A stretch of DNA of 64,000 nucleotides, from NCBI GenBank assembly GCA_037126765.1, contig JBBCBC010000002.1, positions 17,453,853 through 17,517,852 of the forward strand, given 5' to 3'. Numbering within the stretch: position 1 is the first letter of the stretch; the number at the start of each line of letters is the position of its first letter. Below the pieces are notes generated by a model that did not search any database, was not told where the DNA came from, and saw nothing but the letters and a program-made list of their open reading frames with translations. This DNA is from Stenogyne calaminthoides (taxonomy: Eukaryota; Streptophyta; Magnoliopsida; Lamiales; Lamiaceae). A program made the translations under genes and the position numbers. Below are positions 21,965-33,543 of this stretch, piece by piece.

Positions 21965-22645
21965 TCATGACTTTTTTTTACCAAAAACTCTTTTTGTTGT
22001 TGTTTCCTGACCCAATCGTGATTGGGCGAGCAGATCCTGCATGGCTATGATCTTGGCTGCTCGCTCTCGGAATTCAAAATATGTGTTCGGCCAATCCTGA
22101 TGCATGGCCTTCCACATATCCGTATTCAGGGTCAGGCCTCCGACCACCGTGAGGATCTTGGCATCCTCTTCAACTGGGGCTCCATCATACAAACATTTAT
22201 CAAATCTTTCGATGTATGCTCGATCTGACTCACCCTTTAACTGGGAAAAATGTGCCAACCTTTGTTTAGGTGCTGGGCGAGCACACATGGATGAGAAATG
22301 GGATAGGAATTTTTGTCCCAATTGGGCGAAAGACGTGATGGACGCAGCGGGCAGAGTAGAAAACCATCTGTGGGCACGATCGCCCAACGTCATTGGGAAT
22401 GATCGGCACTGCGTCGCATCGGTGGCGCCCATGGCGATCATAAAGTTTGAATATTTACTGAGGTGGACATGTGGGTCGGACTTAATATCGAACATAGGAA
22501 TCGGTGGTCGGACCTTTGCTACTTTCTCTTGTATTTCGGCTGCCATGATCACTGGTGTTAGTGGTGAGCAGGGCATTGTGCTCGCCCGAGGGAGTCCTTT
22601 TGTTGCGGCTAGATCGGCCTGTAAACCTTCGATTGCTTTTTGCAT
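21965..22645 (-). CDS. Element B gag capsid core
   Basis: This frame codes for the retrotransposon gag domain: HRWFSTLPAASITSFAQLGQ, FLSHFSSMCARPAPKQRLAH and KAMHQDWPNTYFEFRERAAK. It is nearly identical to the same part of element A. It ends at FGKKKS because of a frameshift in the gactttttttta run at about 21970, where A reads through (FGKKVMNEGGYKPPGSF). The protein would assemble virus-like particles. Confidence 0.8.
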   Translation of the reverse strand: MQKAIEGLQADLAATKGLPRASTMPCSPLTPVIMAAEIQEKVAKVRPPIPMFDIKSDPHVHLSKYSNFMIAMGATDATQCRSFPMTLGDRAHRWFSTLPAASITSFAQLGQKFLSHFSSMCARPAPKQRLAHFSQLKGESDRAYIERFDKCLYDGAPVEEDAKILTVVGGLTLNTDMWKAMHQDWPNTYFEFRERAAKIIAMQDLLAQSRLGQETTTKRVFGKKKS

Positions 22646-23279
22646 TTCTGCAAATTTCGTGGAACTGACAGATTTGGATCGGGGTTATGTCCCATTATGA
22701 GGACCCAGGGGGTCATGCTCGTGATGGGGCAGTCCCCCTTTCCAAATTCATCCTTGACTACCCAATTGATGATGGATAGACAATTTAGTTCCCACCGATT
22801 TTTGTTCGGGATGCGGGCGATCATGAGGATCGGAGGGAGCCGGCATGTTCGTCGGCTGTTCCCTCCCGGGATCCTGTCGCTTATGATTGCCGATTCGATC
22901 TTTAGCGGAGAGCCTCAAACGTTCAAACACTGATGGTATGGACCCTTGAGGCTGCTCGTCATCCGACATATCATCAGCCTTTTTGTTGGCCCTCTTCCGT
23001 GCAACTTTTAATTTAACTTGCTCGCTATCAGGTGTATGCGAGCGTCGATCATCATCATCTTGAACTTTCAACTTGGCCAACTCTTTTTCGGCCCTCTCTT
23101 TCTGTGCTCGCAACAAAAAAAGTGATGGCCTTTGTTGTGGCCGCCGGATCGTTAGCGATATCTTCTAGTTTGATGGTTTCCGCGGTCTGATTTTTATGAG
23201 GCTGATGTTGAGCCTCTTTCTGATCGTGAGGTCGGCTCTGTTCCGACCTCTCCGTCTGAGTATTCCTAGATTGAGGCAT
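22646..23279 (-). pseudogene. Element B gag N-terminal region (frameshifted)
   Basis: Probable start ATG at 23279 (MPQSRNTQTERSEQSRPHDQ), about 80 bases after the LTR, which fits a gag start. Frame changes near 23110 and 22800 split it. The middle piece contains LRAQKERAEKELAKLKVQ, a short probable coiled coil, shared with A. Confidence 0.7.
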
Positions 23280-23340
23280 TATATTTCTTTTTTCTGCCTC
23301 GGCTATCTACGGGATTGTGTATGGGTTGGTTTTTTCTACC

Positions 23341-23359
23341 CTCCTTTTAGCGCCAATTG
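23341..23359 (-). other. Element B primer binding site region
   Basis: On the minus strand, attggcgctaaaaggaggg follows the 5' LTR end directly. Same position and near-identical sequence as in element A. Confidence 0.5.
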
Positions 23360-24575
23360 TTGCGAGTAGTTTTTTATGGAGAATATTATGTGGCTAATTT
23401 GATAACAACTCACAAACAAAATAAGTACGTGTACTATATATGGTAAATAACATGAAATTGTTGACCCAGTTCGTCAGTGAATGACTACTCTGGGGGCATG
23501 CCAAGCTAGGGATGTTGTATTGCGAGATTTACATACACAGTACAGCATACTTTTCATGAGATGAACTTCTATGAAAGAAGAAAGAAGATGATTTGGAGAG
23601 TAAGTGTGTAAGTGCTAGGGATTCTTCCGAGTATGGATGATTTGTGAACTTTTTTCTGAACCTCACCCCTCTGGAAATTTTTTTTGTGATCCTGTCTCTT
23701 GTTCTTTTTTCTTCTATTTATAGTACTTTGACAAGCATGAGCTGGTTTGGCAAGCATGAGCTGGAGACTTTGTATTTTGTAAGAACTCATGTGATGCTGC
23801 CAAGTTTTCAATTTCGTCTTCCTGGTTGACCTTTATATTTGCTTGTTCATATGGCACTCTTTTGGTTGTCCAACTCATATTTTGCTCGATTGGTTCCCTG
23901 TTTGTCCCTTCGGACATATCAATTTCATACAGGAACATTGTCCTCATCGGGCATATCTGTGCTCAGGTTATCTAAGTCTTCAGGTTATCTGAGCCTTCAG
24001 GTTATCTGGGCCTTCAGGTTATCTGGGCCCTCAGGTTATCTGAGCCCTCAGGTTATCTGAGCCCTCAGGTTATCTGAGCCTTCAGGTTACTCAGGCTTAC
24101 TGAGTTCAGCTTTTCTGAGTTCAGACATCCTGACCCTCAGGTCACTTGACTCAGGCTATCTGATTTCTTCTTGCCTGATCTGATCAGCTCGACGGATCAG
24201 ATCAACATCTCTTCAGGATCATCTCAAAATTGCATCAAGTCATCACGCCAGATTTGGCAAGCTGCAAGCGTGTTTGCTTGATCGGCAAGTGGTGAGCCAG
24301 CGAACAAACGTGTTCGTTCGGCGAGCGGTAAGCCAACGAGCAAACTTGCTCGTTCGGCGAGCGGCGAGCCGCCGAACAAATGGTACTTGTTCGGCGAATG
24401 GCGAACCGGCGAGCAAACTTGCTTAGTCAGCGAGTGGCGAGCTGGCGAGCAAATAGGTTTGGTCGGCAAGCAGCGAGCACACTCGTCCATCGAGCATGAT
24501 TATTTTAATAGTTGATTAATACATGTGTCCCTTCGACGTGTTCGATTAAATTGAATAATTATATCGAACACAACA
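23360..24575 (-). repeat. Element B 5' LTR (right copy, 1216 bp)
   Basis: TGTTGCGAG...GAACACAACA, like the left copy. It has seven rather than nine 17-bp units, and two extra units of about 36 bp around gcgagcaaacttgctcgttc (24310-24385). These two changes account for the length difference between the LTRs. Confidence 0.93.
23964..24082. repeat. 17-bp minisatellite in element B 5' LTR (7 units)
   Basis: Seven copies of the caggttatctgagcctt unit, with variant taag and ggg forms, at the same place as the nine-unit array at 11669. Confidence 0.95.
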
Positions 24576-24785
24576 TATATATACTTTTTTATCTAAACAA
24601 GTAATATTTTTCTATGTAAACAAGTAATACTTTTTTACGTAAACAAGTTATATGTAATTTTCTATCTAAACAAGTAATACTTATCTAAACTAGTAATACT
24701 TTTATATCTAAACAAGTTATATATTTTTTTTTATGTGAACAAGTAATAATTTTTTATCTAAACAAGTTATATGTATTTTTCTAAA
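24576..24785. repeat. AT-rich minisatellite, right half, with TATAT duplication of element B
   Basis: Starts with TATAT (24576-24580), the second copy of the element B target duplication. It continues with tatctaaacaagtaatac-type units identical in kind to 10749-11063. Confidence 0.8.
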
Positions 24786-25200
24786 AAAAAAAATTCCTCT
24801 CCCACATTGAAGTTATTATCAATGCTTTCTTTAAAAAAAAAAAAACAAATTTCACAAAGTATACTCTGCACCTACCTAGGGTCTCCTCCATCACCAAAAA
24901 AATTTCTGCACAAAGATTACTCTTTGAAAAGGAAAAAGAGATTAGTTCTTCCAATTGTCGTCGCCTTCGTCGCCTCCTCCATCAGCCCTAAGCCATCGCC
25001 TTCGTCGCCTCCTCCATCAGCCCTAAGCCGTCACCGCCGTCGCCTCCTCCACCCCTGCCCCGCCTCGCCTCGCCGGCAGCCACCCGTCTTAGTCTCTCTG
25101 TCCATCGGTCTCCCAGTCTGTCGCCGATCCCGATCTCTCTCTGGTGTGTTTGCTTTTAATTCAAAGCAAATTTTAATTGCATAGTTAACCCACCCATCTT
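24786..25200 (+). other. CT-rich, exon-like stretch with 35-bp tandem repeat
   Basis: Contains A-runs, then a GC-rich, CT-rich segment with two exact 35-bp units (24961-24995, 24996-25030; only the last base differs) of cgccttcgtcgcctcctcc type. A frame of 137 codons covers it, but it is proline/serine/arginine low-complexity sequence beginning inside the minisatellite, and I do not call it a gene. It looks like a plant 5' untranslated region or first exon. Confidence 0.4.
24961..25030. repeat. Two-unit 35-bp tandem repeat
   Basis: Units starting tcgccttcgtcgcctcctcc at 24961 and 24996, 34 of 35 bases equal. Confidence 0.95.
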
Positions 25201-27472
25201 AGTATCTCTGTCCTCGTAGAGTGCTATTTTTTTTTTTTTGCCTCTGTTTCTTTGTACAGTTATTCCAACAGATTTGAGTGGGAAATATATTGATTAGTTG
25301 CAGCACTTATGTGCTGAATAAAGGAAATAAAATTCTTACAAGACAATTATATATTCCCGATCTCTTAATTTATAGAAAAAGTAGGATAAATTCAATGAAG
25401 CTTTACAAGTGTGGCTGAGAATCAGTTGATTAAGGTTTTTAGCAATGAAATTTGTATCAAGAATTGCTTTGATCCCTTGGAGAAGATTCAAATTTCTGCA
25501 ATGATGATGTTTCATTCATAAAGCAAAGCTTAGTTTACTAGTAAACTTTAACCAACATACATTGATCTGAATAAGAGTTTAATCCTTGTTGCATCATTCT
25601 TAGAGTTCGTCGTTTTGAAGTTTGCATTTCTTAAGGTTCTTATAAGGTCTGTCATCTATGATGCATAAATATCTGGTCTGGATCTCCACTGATACTTTCA
25701 TGGTTATTTGTTATGTTGCCACCCTGAGCTCTGTTCTCTTTTATTGAAGGTGGAAATCAATTGTTGCTATATATTATTCTCATACGTTAGATTTAATGCT
25801 TTTCTGGTGTGAAGTTTGAAAGAAGCAATATTGTACCTACAATTTTAAAAACTGATTTACAGTTTACTAAAGAACAAATGTGGAACATGGGCTTGGTTTG
25901 TTCACCACAACTACTTAGATCTGCAGCTGCAACTTTTTTTACGCATAGAGTGAACAAGGAAAAGGAAGAAGCTAGCCATCTCCTTAAATAACAAGGTAAT
26001 TGCCTACTCTGATAAGAACATCCAGAAGAAAGAGTCTAAAAATGGGTCAAAGTTTGCGGTTCGTTCTTTAGATTACAACTGGTACTTGTGTAGTCCTTCC
26101 TAACTGGTTGGGTCATGAGGATTGTGCAAGATGAATTATTCAAACTAAGTTAACTTTATTTAATTCTTGCAAGTTATGTTTTGTTTGTTACTATTTACTT
26201 GAGGGTTTATGCTTTTGCATTTTCAAGTGATCTTGTTTATTTTTAAGACATTGGTAGTAGTGTTTTTTAGTGTAGTTTTATATTGACAGACAATTATGCT
26301 TCTATTGTCAAATATACACTTTCAAGTTTCAATACTTGACAGTATGTCAGTCTTATTTGAACCGTGATAAATCTTGACAAATGGAAGTAAAATTATGATA
26401 AATGTTAAATTTAGTTAAATTTTAACGCACTAATGTTTTATTTTGTGTTGATGCGTAATGTTTTCTTTCTTTAAAAGGGTTATGATGTCACATGTTTAAC
26501 TGGGCGTTTTGGTTAGAATTTCTGTTTTGCTGATGGAGATTCCTCGATTGGCCGTCAATTTCCAGCTGTTCTATGCTAATTGTCTTTGATATTAACTGGG
26601 TATGTTCCAATTTTGATATTTTACGCTTTTTGTATATTTTCAGTTGATTTCATCTTCATGTATTCAGTTTAGGTTGATTGGGATTGTTTAGAATTTGAAG
26701 TTTGTGGGTCTGTTTTCAATTTGGTATTGCAATATTTGTTGATGTTGTAATCTTGGGATCTTGAATTCTTGTAATTTCCATACTATATTTGATATGCATA
26801 TATTGATTTGTGTGGTTCGTTCTGTGACTTAAATTGCACACCATGTATTTGCCTTTTTTCCTGAATTAGAGACAATATCGCAAGGCTATGCAATTGAGGT
26901 TTACTTTGATCAGGTTCTGAAAGCATGGAATTAATGTCTTGGCTCGACGCCAAATCAGATGGACGTAAATTGTTTCACGTTGAGAATTTTATTTAATGAT
27001 GTTTCATGGTCGTATCCATTCTCTTTTTTTTCCCTTTAATTCTCATGCTCCTTTGTTTTTCTGATTTTTCAACACCATTATAAAAAGGGATGGATGTTGA
27101 ATTTTCATATCTTATTCAAAATATTGTTATATATTAAGAATTTAAATCCTACTACAATATTTGATATATATGATTTTCTAAACGTGGGATATATTTTGTG
27201 AAATTTGAATTCGTTTACAATATTTAATTGACAAAAACTCGTATGAGACGCTATCATGTATGAGATGGGGTATAACTTAATACAAATCAACATTTACTCT
27301 TTTAAAGTGTTAAACTGTAAATGCACAAATTATATTTTGTCTCATCATGAAATCGTCTCACGCAAATGTGCCAAAAAAAATAATTTATGTTTTCTCATAA
27401 GGGGCCATAACTAATTTGTGTTTTCTTGTAGGTGGCCATGACGACATGTATATTATTATAGCTATATATATC
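25201..27472. other. AT-rich non-coding stretch, possible intron-rich gene remnant
   Basis: No domain is recognised. Sequence texture (T-rich tracts, gtaatt and ttgcag-like sites) resembles plant intron or 3' non-coding DNA. The only modest frame is 25809-25991 (60 codons, with SNIVPTILKTDLQFTKEQMW), without a recognisable match. It could be a transcribed remnant or a fragment carried by a transposon. I see no terminal repeats that would define an element. Confidence 0.35.
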
Positions 27473-27722
27473 ATTGTTTCTGTTTATATTAATTTTAAGC
27501 ACTTATTTATATTTTTAGGTGCAATTTTTATGTTAAAAATATTAAAAAACACATTAGAATGGAAAATTAATGAATTTATAGTCGTATATGCCAATATGTC
27601 ATTGTTTCTGTTTATATTGATTTTAAACACTTATTTATATTTTTACGTGCAATTTTTATTTTCAAAATATTAAAAAACATAATAGAATGTGAAAATAATG
27701 AATTTATAGTCGTATATGCCAA
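27473..27722. repeat. Two-unit 128-bp tandem duplication
   Basis: Units at 27473-27600 and 27601-27722 both run from attgtttctgtttatatt through cacttatttatattttta to atagtcgtatatgccaat, with scattered changes. AT-rich and non-coding. Confidence 0.85.
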
Positions 27723-27890
27723 TAACGACATATGTTCCATCATAACGATATATATGTTTTTATTCAAATTTCGAGTGAATTTGTTAACCTACTTTTTTTA
27801 GGTCCTAATTGCGAATATTAGAACGTATTATTAAAAAATACTAAGTTTTGGGGTGAAATTGAGTTGGCAAGAGAAACCATATCCAATTGG
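27723..27890. other. Short AT-rich spacer
   Basis: Nothing recognised. It abuts the truncated LTR at 27891 and shows no duplication of the bases that follow the other end of that element (GATAT at 41741). Confidence 0.4.
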
Positions 27891-29065
27891 CAGACTACCA
27901 CGAGTAGCTTACTAACTTATTCTCTAGAGTTTTAAAATTTAACTCACCGTAGCTTTTACTCACTTTTTTACAACTCTAACTCACCAACAAGACACACACA
28001 AACTACCTTAACAAAGGGTTTGGGTTTTGGGTTGGTTTCAACTAGGGTGAGATATCCTTTACAATAAGAACTAATCTGAAATTTAGGATATCTCTTCTAA
28101 GCTTTGGATATATCTATCAATCTAGGCTTAGAATTGTGAGTTCTCTCCAATGTGAAACACTTGGGAAATTCTAGGGTTTTCGAGTGCTTCAATTTGCAAT
28201 AATACAAATAAGCTCTTGAGTTGCTTTAAAATTTCCCGTAACCTCTCAATGTAAAGGGTCACTGGTATTTATAGGCAACTTCACCAAGGTCACTCTTTGA
28301 AAAAACTATCCGTTGGAAGAGATAGCTTTATGAGTTTCCTCTTCTGGTGTTTGATGAACGACTATTTTTAGGGTTTGAACACTCCTCAGATGCATGTTTT
28401 TAGGAAATATGCGATCATGTAGCTAATCACCAATTTTTGCGGTTTGGAACTTAGTACTCTTGACATAATTCAGGTCCTGTCGCTTTTCGATGTCGATGAA
28501 ATCTGATGTTATGTCTTCCTTTGATTGGTTCTTGTCTTCAGTGAATGTAGACAAATGAAACGGCTCTTTTTGGTCAATCTCTCTGAATGAGACAACCTTA
28601 AACAACACTTAGACTTAATTCATTTTGTCTGCACTAGAATGTTTTGGGCAATATCTACTTTTTCGAACATGTGCGTTTTCTCGGTTTTGTAGTCTTGAGA
28701 TAGATATTATTCAATTGCCTCGAACATTCGAGTTATCTTTTGAGTATTCGATATCTTCTTTGCGTCTTGATGTCTTGAGTCTTGATGTCTTGATAACATC
28801 TTGAGTTTTCGGTGTCTTCGATGACATATCTTGAGTCTTGATGTCTTGACAACTTCTTGAGTCTTGATGTCTTGACAACTTCTTGAGTCTTGATGTCTTC
28901 AAAAACTAACCTGATCTATATCTGCTGACTATACATGGTGCAGATAACTTCCTAAACAATCTATACTGAAACTTGACTCAGTCTATCAAGATTATCCTGA
29001 ACATGTCATACTTAGGGGTTTTTGGGATCTAATCAAAACTTCTTTATTAAATTCATCTCCCAACA
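27891..29065 (-). repeat. Truncated 3' LTR of the SIRE-like element
   Basis: Matches 40609-41740 of the other LTR and ends with the same tctcccaaca. The outer part corresponding to 39924-40608 is missing. It contains a cttgatgtcttgac minisatellite (about 28765-28900) with more units than the other LTR, and a block near 28680-28780 where tcga strings replace cag/ctg of the partner. Confidence 0.9.
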
Positions 29066-29080
29066 ATTTCCCCATTTTTG
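29066..29080 (-). other. Polypurine tract of the SIRE-like element
   Basis: Minus strand reads aaaaatggggaaat directly before the TGTTGGGAG start of the 3' LTR. Confidence 0.75.
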
Positions 29081-29330
29081 ATGATGCCAAAACCATCTTG
29101 TTACATTTAAGAAAACCTAACTTATCCTTAGTTTTAGGTTTATCTATTACAAACCAAAATGGTATTTCACCCAACAATTTTCTAAACAATCTGGCGTATC
29201 AAGTAATTAAAGACATGTAAAAAGATAATGAGATATTATCTTTTGAGCATAAAGATAAAATTTTCATTGATATAGGATAAGAGTTACAAATTACAATGAA
29301 AATAAAAAATAAATCAGAAGAACAAAGTCT

Positions 29331-32300
29331 TCAGTCTTCTTCCACTTCATCCTCTGGCACTTCCAGGTTGAACATCCCGTAGTATCTCTTCTTCAATTCA
29401 TCCCTTGCCTTGATGATATCAGAGTTGTTTCCTGTTATGCCTAGCTGGATGGCATCTTTGGGCTATTTCACGAAAATGGTCGCCCATTCACATAGCCATT
29501 CTCAAACCTAGGAGCTGGGTACATGTATGGACTAGGGGCTACTATCTGCGTGTTTCCTTCATCTGCCATGTTGATCCAACTTTGCAGGTATTTAGGATAG
29601 AATGTCAGTAAGTACTCAATGAAGGCTTCATTCTTATCCGAGCTGCTCCCCCTCCATTCTCTCAGAATCTCATAATAGAACCAGAAGGTTCTCTTGATCT
29701 CTTCCCATGCATCATTGAACTGTATAGGCATCCACTTGTCAATGTGCGGCCACTTCTGAGTCTTTTCCATACCCCTCCTTTTGCTTAAAAACTTTTTAAA
29801 ACCACCTCTTCTTTTATGTTCTTCTTTCTTCTTCTTCCCGATTGGAACACACAACCAAGGCGTGTCTTCTTCTTTTTTTTCAATCAAGAGCTTTGAGTTT
29901 TCTTGGTATCGAAGACTTCTTTCGAGTTTCGGTTTCTTCCTTTTCGACTTCTTCCTCGGTTCTTCAAATTCCATTATCAACTTCCTCTGAGTAGGTTTTG
30001 AAACTTTAGCTCTTTTCTTCTTTTCTTGTTCCACGAATCAATGACCTTTTCTCTTTTCGGTCGACTTGCTCTTCACCGGCTTTGCTTGTCTCAATCATCC
30101 TTCTATCACTTTCGGTTTTTCACTAATTACTTCTGAATGGTTTGCTCGGATGTTTGAGTGAAGGTAGGTTTTTCGCTTCTTTGAACTTGGTTTCTCGATT
30201 GGCTTCAATCTCACTTAAGGCATCAAAATTTTTCTTTCCTTGAACTTTTTAGAGCCTTTCTCTCCAAGGTTTGTGCCAACAACTCACTTAATTTGCCACC
30301 GGGCCTTTCCCTTTTTTAAGACCATACCTTGGGAGTAGTTGAGTCGGTCAAGATCCATATAGTATTGCTCCTTGCCCATATCTTTAGCGTCTTGCCCCAC
30401 CCGATCATGCTCATCCTCTAGCCTCATCATGAAATTCTTGGCCATTGAGAATTCATCGATGAGTGGAGCAAAAAGCGCTTTGAGAACACTTCATGCATCA
30501 TGTCTGTCATCTTGGTCATGAAAGCGGGAGCCCATTTCTCAACAAATTGTCTTGATTATCGATCATTCTTCTCAATCAGTTTAGCTTCAAGGTAAGCAGT
30601 TCTGGTTTGATACCTTTGCTCCATCTCTGCATTGAGCTCAGTTTTGACTACATCAATCTTTCCTTCCAAATTAGTCATTTTATCTGCAAGAGTTGTTTGT
30701 AGTTGCAGCATGTCTGAAGATGAACTCAGATTTTCCAGCTTTTGAGATTGGCTTGCCAAGGTTTCTTCAATTTGAGTCACTTTCTCCACCATTGTCACCA
30801 CCTTCTCCAATTTATCCAGGATAGGACTGAAATCAATTTCTGGAGGCAAAATAATTGTCTCCAACTGAGCTGGTTGCTCCAATTGAGCTGGTTACTCCAA
30901 TTAAGCCTCAGTCTGCATATTATACATAACAGATTTAAAGATATGAACTTCAGTAGCTTTGGCATAATGTATAATAGTGCCAAAAGATACCTGAAGAGTG
31001 CTAACTTCAGTCTGAGGATATGTGATATCAATCTGTGCAGCATCAGTGTCCTTCTCCATCTGACTTTCAGTCTCTTTTTCTTTCTCAGTATCTGTTTGAG
31101 GTTCCTTCTCCCCCTTAGATTGCCTTTCTGCATCACCTCCCTGATCTCCATCTTTGTTCTGATCATGAGAACTTGATGCATCTACTATTTCAGTATCTTT
31201 CCTTTCAGTTAACTTCTTTTTCACCAATTCATCAAAGTCAGCAGCTTTCATCCTGAGCTTTGTCTTTCTGAAGCCTGAGAATTCAGTAAGGGCAGCTGTC
31301 TCAGCATTCCACCACTCTTCTCCTCTGAATGATGCGATGTTCAGCATTTTCGGAAGTGTCTGATTCAGGATGTATAATGTCGTTCTGAGCCTGAAGAGCA
31401 TATCCTGAAGGTCAGGATAAGCATTTAGCTCAGGGTATCGGTCCAGGATGAACCGTTCCCCCTTGCTCCGCCATTCAGTCTCTTCGGCTTCTACCTTCTT
31501 CAATCTTGGGCTTTCAGGAGTTGTTTGCTCAGATTGTACAAGTACCACTGCTGATGGATCAAGAAAATGTTCATTCAGAAGCGTATCCAAGTTCAGCAAT
31601 TCCTGAGGTTCAGACTGATCTGAAGTCTGCGCTGGTATTTCTTCAATAGAGATCTGAGGTCCCTTGAAGATTTCCTAAGAGATTTTGTCTGAGCTCAGAG
31701 ATGTTTCAAGTACCGCAAAGAAAACCTGCTCCTCAGTTTCTTGCTCCTGCACATTTGTCACTACCTGAGCAAGAACCTGAAGTGGAGATTTCAACCCTTT
31801 CTGGCTTTCAGGTTGAGTTTCTTCAGTTTCACTGGCCTCCTTTCCGCAATTGTTTGAAGCCTTCTACTTTTCTGAGGAGCCAGTGCTTTCTTCTTTAGTT
31901 TCTCACCTTTCTCTCTATTAATTTGCATCAGGGCTTTCCCCCTGGCTTGTTTGGCTTCTTCATTAGTTGTCTCAGTGGATTTTTGAGAAGTCTGTCTTGT
32001 TTCCCTGACTTGCTCCACCACTGTTGTATCTTCCTCAGTTTCCTCTTCGGCAGTCTCCTCCTGAGACTCAGTGTTTTTCTCTTTCTTTCCTCTCAAAGTC
32101 TTCTTCGTTGGTTTGAACATGATTTTTGACTTTGGAAAGGAAGTGAAATCGGCAAAAATGTCCTCCTCTTCTCTTCACGTTTCCAAGATAAATGCAATCT
32201 TGGTTGCATGTAGAATTTTTCCCTTGATAACTACAGATCCATTCACCTTCTGAATTTGTTTGGCTTGATCACTCACCACCTTGATCAAATAGTGCAACCA

Positions 32301-32943
32301 AATGTCGTAGTAGGTGAATCTTCAATCATTATTATTAATTTTAACTTAGGCGTGCTTATCCTTCAAAAACTACGGATCTACTCATGATGCATTTGCTTAC
32401 AATATCCAACAATATTCAATATTTAGGCTTCAAATGCCTCTTATTCAAAGTAGCTTCAAACTTTACCGGATGCTTAGTAATTTTATCCAAATACTCTTGT
32501 TCTCTACCCATCATGTATACCGTAGGGTCTTCACCTCTATCACTTAACTCATATATGGCATTCAGATTCTTAGGAATAATATATAACTCCCTAACAAAAT
32601 CCACATATTTTGTACTATGTTCCAAATGCAACACCGTAATCTTAGACTCTATGCAATTTTCGTCATCCAATTGCATATTAGAAACAAACGCAATTACCTC
32701 CTTGGCATATTCAGCATCTGGTTGATTTGTGACCAGACAAGTAAGCTTTGCCATACGAATCATCTGCAACGCCTCCTCCTCGTGAGGTGCATTGGATGTG
32801 CTTTTCAGAGAAACCACATATTCGTACCATGGTTTGTTGGAAATGGCGAGTTTGTCGTATATAGAGAGTGTCATTTTTTGGTGATTTTGAGTGAAGGGTT
32901 TTTGAGATAAGAGATTTCTGGGTAATAGAAGGTTTTGAAGCAC
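29331..32943 (-). pseudogene. Third (env-position) ORF of the SIRE-like element, broken
   Basis: Downstream of RNase H on the same strand lie a series of open pieces: 32943-32416 (contains MTLSIYDKLAISNKPWYEYV), 32120-31791, 31599-30901, 30882-30556 and 30034-29468. The tail DELKKRYYGMFNLEVPEDEV precedes a TGA at 29331-29333. Together they would make a protein of roughly 1100-1200 residues. The middle is lysine/glutamate-rich, and 30882-30556 looks like a coiled coil (LDKLEKVVTMVEKVTQIEET). I see no clear signal peptide or membrane segment, so calling it an envelope protein would go beyond the evidence. The frame is lost at about 30040-30550 and 32120-32415. Confidence 0.6.
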
Positions 32944-33543
32944 AGGGTTTGTGAAGACGAAGGCCTTTTTGAATTAGGGCTTGAATGGAGTCTTTGTAAT
33001 GGATATAGGATTTTGATTTATGGAAAATCGATTAGATGAAGGTTTTGACGGTCAAGATTAAAAATCAACTAAAACGGGTATTTGAAAGGACGATTTCGCA
33101 AGTACTTAGCCGTCAATTTATCCATATTGGTGATTAATGAATAGTCCTCGAGAATTTCAAAGGTCCCGCCCAATTATTTCTTCAGGTGTTTTGTCATTTA
33201 TTGCCAATGATTACTGAGATTCAGATAGACAATAAATGTGGTGCATGAGTAAATAATTCTTCAAACTAATTTTCTCCATCAGTCTTACTGAGTTTTGACC
33301 TTGATAAAATGTCAGTATAATACTGAGTACTGAACTTTAGGATAACTGAGTTTTCCAAGACTCAGTGTTCAGGACTCTCAATTTTATCCTGAGTTTTTCA
33401 GTAAAAACCTAAGAAAACTTCATGCATCGGAAAACCTTCAATTTTTCAGATTTGCTTTATTCACCTGGATCCAACATACCTAATTCAACTAATAGTTCCT
33501 AAAATCTTGATTCAGCAAAAGGTTTAGTCAAGATATCAGCTCT

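Larger units (their letters stand above)
11064..24575 (-). mobile_element. Full-length Tat-type Ty3/Gypsy retrotransposon, element B (13.5 kb)
   Basis: Both LTRs are present (11064-12242 and 23360-24575) with TGTTG...CAACA ends and flanking TATAT duplications. On the minus strand gag starts at 23279, followed by protease, reverse transcriptase, two RNase H-like domains and integrase ending near 17464. A spacer and an antisense multi-exon ORF occupy 12550-15300. The two LTRs differ at roughly 2-3 percent of the positions I compared plus repeat-number changes, so the insertion is fairly recent, yet gag-pol has several frameshifts and cannot work as one polyprotein. It may have moved with proteins supplied by other copies. 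Confidence 0.93.

Noticed and set aside
22104..22700. 198-codon plus-strand frame
   Set aside because: Shadow of the gag domain on the opposite strand; element A has a similar but shorter shadow frame at the same place.
24771..25184. 137-codon frame as a protein gene
   Set aside because: It begins inside the minisatellite, is low-complexity (lysine then proline/serine/arginine) and has no domain.
27891..27895. Target duplication for the SIRE-like element
   Set aside because: The left LTR lacks its outer 685 bases, so the true left border and its duplication are gone. GATAT at 41741 has no partner.
30742..31176. 144-codon plus-strand frame with hydrophobic runs, possible membrane protein
   Set aside because: It is the complement of the glutamate/lysine-rich third ORF; leucine/phenylalanine runs arise from reading the opposite strand.
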